NCBI GenBank assembly: GCA_963643205.1
Contig: CAVIJJ010000042.1
Span: 1 to 9,415, forward strand
From: Phil1 sp963643205
GTDB taxonomy: Bacteria > Bacillota > Clostridia > Christensenellales > CAG-138
Direction: 5' to 3'
Length of the DNA stretch: 9,415 nt
In this document: positions 4,695 through 9,415 of the stretch, one piece after another
Numbering within the stretch: the stretch's first letter is position 1
Layout: the number at the start of each line of letters is the position of its first letter
The notes under the pieces: model-generated
The model's input: only the letters and a program-made list of their open reading frames with translations
What the model was told of the DNA's origin: nothing
Database searches by the model: none
Translations under genes and position numbers: made by a program

Positions 4695-7693
4695 AGCAGA
4701 AAACAAAAGTATTATTTTTCGCATTGATGTGCGTGCTGCTTGCGGTCGCGCTCATAATATACGTGTCTCAAAGCGCGAAGGAGAACCCGAGGGCTGAATC
4801 TCCCGTTAGAATAAGCGAGATTATGGCCAGCAACAAGGGTTCCGTTGCCGACGAAAACGGCGAATATTACGACTGGGTGGAGCTTTATAATTCCTCAACC
4901 GAGTCCGTTGATATATCCGGCTACGGTTTGAGCGACGATATTACGAGCGGGGCCAAGTTTGTGTTCCCCCAGGGAACCAAGCTGGAGGCTTCAGGCCGCA
5001 TTGTTGTTTGGTGCGCCGGCGGGGAGCATGAGGGCAGCCTGTACGCGCCGTTTGCGCTTAGCGCGGGCGAAAGCGTGATACTTTATAATTCAACGGGCGG
5101 CACGGTTGATACCGTTATAACCGAGGCGGTTGAAAGCGGAAACAGCTATGCCTTGGGCGAAAACGGCCTTTGGAGCCAGATGCTGCCGTCTCCGGGCTAC
5201 CCCAATACCGATGAGGGCATAACCGCTTATGAGGCTTACCTTATGGAAACGGGCGAGGACTGCGGAGTATATATAAACGAATTCATGGCGTCCAACGCCA
5301 CAACGCTTGCCGATTCATACGGCAATTACAGCGACTGGATAGAGCTTTACAATTCAAACGATACCGAAATTGATCTTTCGGGCTACGGCATAAGCGATAA
5401 TATTGCCCAGCCTAAGAAATACGTGCTGCCCGAGGGCACAGTTATACCCGCCAAGGGCTACCTTGTAATATTCTGCTCCGGCAATCAGGGCTTCAGCGAA
5501 ACCGGAGAGCTTCACGCGCCCTTTAAGCTTAAGGCATACGGCGAGGATGTTGTGCTTGCCTCCCGCAACGGCTCAATAATAGACAGCTACTCTTACGGCC
5601 TGCAGCAGACGGATTCATCCACCGCGCGCACCGTTGACGGCACGGGTGATTGGCAGCAGACAAGCCACCCCACACCGGGTTATCCGAATGATGACGCCGG
5701 ATACAGCCAGTTTATGGCAACGGCGGCTTTGCCCAAGGGAAACATAGTAATAAGCGAGATAATGGGCCGCAACCAGTCCGCGTATCAGGCGCCGGACGGC
5801 AATTATTACGACATAATAGAACTTGAGAATACCGGCAGCGAGCCGGTCTCTCTTTTGGGGTACGCGCTGAGCACAAACCCCAAGAACCCCGCAAGCTACG
5901 TGTTTGGCGATGTTACGATTCCCGCGGGGGGATACATTGTTGTTTACGCCAAGGGCAGCGGGGCGGAGGTTAAAACCACCGGCAGTGAGCTTTGCTGCGA
6001 CTTTGGCATAAACAAGGACGGAGACAGCGTTTATCTTTTTGACTCCGGCGGAGTAATCTGCGACAAGCTGCAGGCGGCATCCTTTCTGCCAAACGTGAGC
6101 TACGGAAGAGACTCAACCGGAAAGCTTGCCTATTTTAAGGAACCCACCGTGGGCGCCGCCAATGGTACCGGCTATGAAGGCATCACGGCGGTGCCTGTTT
6201 TTTCAAAGACGCCCGGCGTTTATGAGCAAACAATACAGATAGAGATTCAGGTTCCGGATGGCGAAACCGTGCACTATACGCTGGACTGCACCACGCCCGA
6301 CGAGAATTCCCCCGTGTACACAGGCCCCATCACTGCCGAGAAAAACACGGTTATAAGGGCAATATCCATAAGGGAAGGATATATAACAAACTCCGTAACG
6401 AGCGGAACGTTTCTTTTCACGTCCGACGGGGTGGATCATTCCCTGCCCATAGTTACGCTTGTAACCGACCCGGACAACCTTTGGGACGAGAAAACGGGCA
6501 TATATGCCTACGGCGAGAATTACGACCCGGACCTTCCCTACGCTCAGCTTCTTACAACCGCGAACTATTATCAAAAGGATAAAACGGACGCGAGAGCGTG
6601 GGAGAGGGAGGCTAACTTTGCCCTGTTTGATGAAGAGAGCAAGCAGCAGGTATTCAACCAGAATATAGGCATACGCATAGCGGGCAGTTTCGGCAGGGGC
6701 CGCGCGCAGAAGGGCTTTAACATAATAGCGCGCGATGAATACGGCGACAGCCGCATGGCCTATAAGTTCTTTGAAAACAGGGATTATACCGAATATAAGT
6801 CGCTGGTGCTTCGCGCGGGAGCGCAGGACCAGAACCGCAGCAAAATAAGGGACGAGCTTGCATCCGGCCTGCTTGAGGGCACGGACGTGAACTTCCTTTA
6901 TCAGGCGTACAGGCCGTGCGTGCTGTATCTGAACGGCGAATACTGGGGCGTATATTTCCTTAAGGAAAAGCGCAACCGCTTCTTTGTGGCTCAGCACGAG
7001 GGTACGGACGATACCGAAAACCTGATAATAGCCAAGGGCTATAAGCAGAAAACCTATGGCGACGTTTCTGAATGGGTAACGTTTTACGATACCGCGAGCA
7101 AGATGGATCTTTCCGTTGCGGAAAACTACAAATACGTTACGGACAACATGGACGTGGACAGCTTTATGGATTATATGATTGCCGAAATTTATACCGGCAA
7201 TACGGACACGTATAACATACAGTGCTATAAGCTGCCCGGCGGAAAATGGAAATGGATATACTATGATTTCTGCTGGGGATTCCAAAGCGTAACGCATCAG
7301 TCGCTTGCCGCGAGAATGGGCGACACCGGCGCTGACGTGGCGAGCGCAAGGCTTTTTAAGGCATTGCTCGGAAACAGCGAATGGAAGGACAAGTTTGTGC
7401 GAAGGTTCGCGGAGCTATTGAATACGGCATTCGCGCCGGAGCGGGTGCTTGCGCTTGTAGATGAGCTTTACGGCTATGTTCAGCCGGAGATAGCGAGGGA
7501 GCGCGAAAAGTTCAACGGCGAAACGTTTATGGGCGTTAAGCAGCCAAGCGAGGTGCTGGGCACCTACCAAAGCTTTGAAAACGAGATAGCGCGCATAAAG
7601 GAATTTGCCCAAAAGCGTCCGGAAGAGCTGAAAAAGCAGCTTAAAAGCGTGCTTGGCTTAAGCGACAGCTACATGGCGGAGGTGTTCGGATGA
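4691..7693 (+). CDS. Membrane-anchored CotH kinase-fold protein with three lamin-tail domains
   Basis: A 1000-residue protein, predicted to be exported. Residues 7-24 form a single hydrophobic segment after a basic N-terminus, either a signal anchor or a signal peptide; no sortase motif ends the protein. Three lamin-tail (LTD) domains follow at about 38-172, 192-333 and 351-492; each opens with an I-x-E-x-M-x-x-N motif (ISEIMASN, INEFMASN, ISEIMGRN) and has a D-W/I-I/V-E-L core. Residues 500-578 resemble the small beta domain found at chitobiase C-termini (VHYTLDCTTPDENSPVYTG). The CotH domain spans about 585-935, with YLNGEYWGVYFLKEK (746-760, candidate ATP lysine), TGNTDTYNIQCYK (835-847, D839 and N842) and WKWIYYDFCWGF (853-864, D859). 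B. subtilis CotH phosphorylates spore coat proteins; the target here is unknown. No ribosome site is seen before the ATG, which overlaps the hydrolase stop (ATGA), so translation is probably coupled. Confidence 0.92.
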   Translation: MKQKTKVLFFALMCVLLAVALIIYVSQSAKENPRAESPVRISEIMASNKGSVADENGEYYDWVELYNSSTESVDISGYGLSDDITSGAKFVFPQGTKLEASGRIVVWCAGGEHEGSLYAPFALSAGESVILYNSTGGTVDTVITEAVESGNSYALGENGLWSQMLPSPGYPNTDEGITAYEAYLMETGEDCGVYINEFMASNATTLADSYGNYSDWIELYNSNDTEIDLSGYGISDNIAQPKKYVLPEGTVIPAKGYLVIFCSGNQGFSETGELHAPFKLKAYGEDVVLASRNGSIIDSYSYGLQQTDSSTARTVDGTGDWQQTSHPTPGYPNDDAGYSQFMATAALPKGNIVISEIMGRNQSAYQAPDGNYYDIIELENTGSEPVSLLGYALSTNPKNPASYVFGDVTIPAGGYIVVYAKGSGAEVKTTGSELCCDFGINKDGDSVYLFDSGGVICDKLQAASFLPNVSYGRDSTGKLAYFKEPTVGAANGTGYEGITAVPVFSKTPGVYEQTIQIEIQVPDGETVHYTLDCTTPDENSPVYTGPITAEKNTVIRAISIREGYITNSVTSGTFLFTSDGVDHSLPIVTLVTDPDNLWDEKTGIYAYGENYDPDLPYAQLLTTANYYQKDKTDARAWEREANFALFDEESKQQVFNQNIGIRIAGSFGRGRAQKGFNIIARDEYGDSRMAYKFFENRDYTEYKSLVLRAGAQDQNRSKIRDELASGLLEGTDVNFLYQAYRPCVLYLNGEYWGVYFLKEKRNRFFVAQHEGTDDTENLIIAKGYKQKTYGDVSEWVTFYDTASKMDLSVAENYKYVTDNMDVDSFMDYMIAEIYTGNTDTYNIQCYKLPGGKWKWIYYDFCWGFQSVTHQSLAARMGDTGADVASARLFKALLGNSEWKDKFVRRFAELLNTAFAPERVLALVDELYGYVQPEIAREREKFNGETFMGVKQPSEVLGTYQSFENEIARIKEFAQKRPEELKKQLKSVLGLSDSYMAEVFG
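7678..7693 (+). promoter_or_regulatory. Ribosome site and ATGA overlap, CotH to VTC
   Basis: GGAGG (7678-7682) lies inside the last codons of the CotH gene, 7 bases before the VTC ATG at 7690. That ATG overlaps the CotH stop TGA (7691-7693). Unlike the hydrolase/CotH junction this one can also load ribosomes independently. Confidence 0.8.
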
Positions 7694-8397
7694 GCAACAA
7701 AAAGCAGCTTGGCGAAAAAGGCTACCGGCACGAGCTTAAATACTATATTACCGATGGTGACTACGCCCTGTTGAGCCGCAAGCTTTCCCTTACAATGGAG
7801 CAGGACTCAAACGCCAAGAAGAACGGCGGCGAGTATTTTATAAGAAGCCTGTATTTTGACGACAGGGACGATTCCGCGTTCAGGGAAAAGCTGGACGGCG
7901 TGGACGAGCGCGACAAGTTTCGCGTACGCATATACAATATGCGCGACGATGTTATAAAGCTTGAGTGCAAGCATAAGTCCAACGGATATATTAAAAAGGA
8001 ATCGGTAAACCTATCAAGGCGCGAGTATGAGCAGCTTATGGCCGGCAAAAGGACGTTTTTGCTTTCAAGGCCCGAGCCGTTCGCGAAAAGAATGTATCTG
8101 GAGTTTGCCGAAAGGGCGCTTAAGCCCGCCGTGATAGTGGATTATTGGCGCGAGCCCTATGTTTTCCCGCTGGAGGACGTGCGCGTAACGTTTGATAAGG
8201 ATATACGCACGGCGTACCGCGCCACGGATATATTTAACCCGAACCTGCCCACTTACCCGGTTATTGACGGCGGCATGGTGCTGGAGGTTAAGTTCAACAA
8301 ATATCTTTCAACCTATGTAAGGTCGCTTCTGCAGCTGGATCGCTGCCAACGGAGCGCCATAAGCAAATACGTGCTCTGCAGAAAATTTGAGCTCTAG
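7690..8397 (+). CDS. VTC-domain polyphosphate polymerase-like protein
   Basis: A 235-residue protein consisting almost entirely of a VTC domain, the tunnel-fold (CYTH/TTM) catalytic module that in yeast Vtc4 builds polyphosphate from ATP. Tunnel-lining basic and acidic residues follow the family order: RHELKY (13-18), IRSLYFDD (51-58), KFRVRIYN (76-83), KLECKHK (90-96), KKESV (102-106), AVIVDYWREPY, VRVTFDKDIR (164-173), VLEVKF with Glu199 as likely metal ligand, and ISKYVLC (224-230). All look intact, so an active enzyme is plausible. There is no membrane segment and no SPX domain, so unlike yeast it is a soluble or membrane-associated protein needing a partner for any transport. It overlaps the CotH gene by ATGA and precedes a DUF4956 membrane protein. 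CotH, VTC and DUF4956 genes are often adjacent in bacteria (recalled, not checked here). Activity on polyphosphate is inferred from the family. Confidence 0.9.
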   Translation: MSNKKQLGEKGYRHELKYYITDGDYALLSRKLSLTMEQDSNAKKNGGEYFIRSLYFDDRDDSAFREKLDGVDERDKFRVRIYNMRDDVIKLECKHKSNGYIKKESVNLSRREYEQLMAGKRTFLLSRPEPFAKRMYLEFAERALKPAVIVDYWREPYVFPLEDVRVTFDKDIRTAYRATDIFNPNLPTYPVIDGGMVLEVKFNKYLSTYVRSLLQLDRCQRSAISKYVLCRKFEL

Positions 8398-8445
8398 CGG
8401 TTCGGCTGCGGCACCTAAGTTACAAAAAACATTACGGAGGACAAT

Positions 8446-9102
8446 ATGAACGATTTTACTTTGTCAGATCTTTTCTCGCTCAGCATGAGCCCGCTGCAGG
8501 TTATAGTAACCCTTGTGATGGCGCTTATAGTAGGCGGCTTTATATGCTTTATATACAAAAAGACGTTCGGCGGGGTAATGTACTCAAGAAACTTTAACCT
8601 TAGCCTTGTTGTGCTTACCATGGTAACCGCGCTTATGCTCATGCTTATAAACAACAGCCTTGCGCTGAGCCTTGGTATGGTCGGCGCGCTTTCAATAATC
8701 CGCTTCCGTACCGCGATAAAGGATCCCATGGATACCGTGTTCATGTTCTGGAGCGTTGGCGAGGGCATAGCCATAGGCACAAAATTCTATGACATAGCCG
8801 TTATATCCGCCATAGTGATAGGCGTGGTGCTTGCCGCCATGGGCGCGTTCAAGTTTAAGGGCACAAGGCCGTATATACTTATTCTGCATTATGATGAGTC
8901 CGCTTCCGGCCAGATAAAGCAGATGGTAAAGCAGCTGCCGTCCCCCAGGCTTAAGAGCAAAACCGTGCAGCGCGACGGCATAGAGATGACGCTTGAGCTT
9001 AGGCTTAAGGACAACGAAACCGGCTTTGTTGAAAAGTTCCTGCGCGTGGAGGGCGTGTATGACGCCGCGCTCATCTCCCACCAGGGCGATATAGTAAGCT
9101 GA
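8446..9102 (+). CDS. DUF4956 family membrane protein
   Basis: A 218-residue protein of unknown function. The N-terminal part has four or so hydrophobic segments, at about 17-37, 51-69, 71-84 and 113-134, with a further weakly hydrophobic stretch near 98-111. The family signature GALSIIRFRTAIKDPM (80-95) puts two arginines and a D-P-M turn beside the third segment. From about 140 to the end there is a soluble domain (RPYILILHYDES onwards) with an alternating strand/helix pattern, probably cytoplasmic. GGAGG (8436-8440) lies 5 bases before the ATG. It is the last operon gene, 48 bases after the VTC stop, with no internal promoter seen and a terminator 20 bases past its stop. The small multi-pass shape and its place beside VTC suggest a membrane partner, perhaps a conduit or regulator, but no function is shown by the sequence. 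Confidence 0.88.
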   Translation: MNDFTLSDLFSLSMSPLQVIVTLVMALIVGGFICFIYKKTFGGVMYSRNFNLSLVVLTMVTALMLMLINNSLALSLGMVGALSIIRFRTAIKDPMDTVFMFWSVGEGIAIGTKFYDIAVISAIVIGVVLAAMGAFKFKGTRPYILILHYDESASGQIKQMVKQLPSPRLKSKTVQRDGIEMTLELRLKDNETGFVEKFLRVEGVYDAALISHQGDIVS

Positions 9103-9121
9103 CAATAACATTAGTATGCAT

Positions 9122-9151
9122 GGGGCGGTCCGGTTCGGGGCCGTCCCTTTT
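9122..9151 (+). terminator. Rho-independent terminator of the operon
   Basis: GGGGCGGTCC (9122-9131) pairs with GGGCCGTCCC (9138-9147) to give a 10-bp stem with two G-U pairs and a GGTTCG loop. It is followed by TTTT and then a T-rich TGATTATTTC. It lies 20 bases after the DUF4956 stop and closes the four-gene unit. Confidence 0.85.
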
Positions 9152-9172
9152 GATTATTTCTCGGGTAATAAA

Positions 9173-9262
9173 TCTGCGTCCCCATCGTCCCTGCGTCCCC
9201 AAGCCGCAGAAACTCTAGGTTTTTTAGGGGACGATGAGGGGACGATGAAATTCTGCGTCCCC
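9173..9262. repeat. Cluster of CTGCGTCCCC direct and GGGGACGATG inverted repeats
   Basis: Three direct copies of CTGCGTCCCC occur at 9174-9183, 9191-9200 and 9253-9262. Two copies of GGGGACGATG occur at 9227-9236 and 9238-9247. CGTCCC+CATCGTCCC (9177-9191) is the reverse complement of GGGACGATG (9228-9236) plus GGGACG (9239-9244), apart from a 2-base bulge, so a 15-bp stem with a 36-base loop can form. Within that loop CTGCG (9191-9195) can pair with CGCAG (9205-9209). No coding frame accounts for it. It looks like a repetitive extragenic palindrome or the worn end of a mobile element such as an IS200/RAYT-type one. That identity is inferred. Confidence 0.7.
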
Positions 9263-9415
9263 GGACTCCCTACATTTATAAGCTAAGATTGATAAAGTAA
9301 GTAATGGTAGTGATAAGAGTAAGCGGAGCGATTTTCTTGAACTCCCTCCGTCTTTCGCTTCGCGAAATCCACGCACTGGTTGGAACATGGTCGCCTTGTT
9401 CGCTGCCGCTCGCAA
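9263..9415. other. Unassigned sequence to the right edge
   Basis: Beyond the repeat cluster I see no recognisable gene, RNA or promoter. A minus-strand frame stays open from the right edge down to a stop at 9224, but its only starts are at the edge, it runs straight through the repeat cluster and its translation (basic, then Leu-rich) matches no family I know. A plus-strand frame starting at 9304 (ATG) also stays open to the edge but has no ribosome site. A hairpin TTTCGC/GCGAAA (9353-9358 with 9362-9367, loop TTC) is present. The stretch may belong to the same repeat element or to a gene beyond the window. Confidence 0.35.

Noticed and set aside
6203..7297. Minus-strand open frame of 364 codons opposite the CotH domain
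   Set aside because: Covers the conserved CotH core in the antisense direction; no ribosome site or family similarity, so a by-product of codon bias.
9224..9415. Minus-strand frame of 63 codons at the right edge
   Set aside because: Its first codon is a TTG at the window edge, it passes through the repeat cluster and ends inside it. It could be the tail of a longer gene, but nothing visible supports this.
1..9415. tRNA, rRNA, CRISPR array or prophage genes
   Set aside because: No cloverleaf or rRNA-like stretch, no regularly spaced repeat array and no phage or transposase gene could be found by eye on either strand.

Overview
This window looks like chromosomal DNA from a Gram-positive anaerobe of the Clostridia (Bacillota), probably an uncultured gut-type lineage. 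That placement is an inference. It rests on strong GGAGG ribosome binding sites, Gram-positive type -35/-10 promoters, a PepV-type dipeptidase, a NptA-type phosphate transporter and a CotH-VTC-DUF4956 gene set. Base composition is moderately GC-rich, yet ATA (Ile), CTT (Leu) and AAG (Lys) codons are frequent. All six large genes are intact.

Layout. (1) Positions 1-62 hold the tail of an upstream unit and a strong rho-independent terminator. (2) 74-1507: a single-gene unit on the + strand, an M20 dipeptidase of the PepV/Sapep type, with its own promoter. (3) 1531-1552: a hairpin with T-rich flanks on both sides, serving the convergent dipeptidase and phosphate transporter genes. (4) 1571-3328, minus strand: a Na+/phosphate cotransporter with a PhoU-like cytoplasmic tail. 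(5) 3329-3653: a divergent control region with a promoter for each direction. (6) 3654-9102, + strand: a four-gene operon made of an alpha/beta hydrolase, a 1000-residue membrane-anchored CotH kinase-fold protein carrying three lamin-tail domains, a VTC-type polyphosphate polymerase domain protein and a DUF4956 membrane protein. The first three are joined by ATGA stop/start overlaps. The fourth follows after 48 bases with its own GGAGG, and a terminator at 9122-9151 closes the operon. (7) 9152-9415: non-coding sequence with a cluster of CTGCGTCCCC / GGGGACGATG direct and inverted repeats that looks like a repetitive or mobile-element remnant, followed by unassigned sequence to the edge.

How it may work together. 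The transporter brings phosphate into the cell. The VTC-domain protein is expected to make polyphosphate from nucleotide triphosphate at the inner membrane face. DUF4956 is a small multi-pass membrane protein with a cytoplasmic C-terminal domain and could be its membrane partner. The CotH-LTD protein is predicted to project outside the membrane and could modify surface molecules. The divergent transporter and the operon together therefore suggest a phosphate-to-polyphosphate or surface phosphorylation module. This is inference from domain content and gene order; nothing in the sequence proves the coupling.
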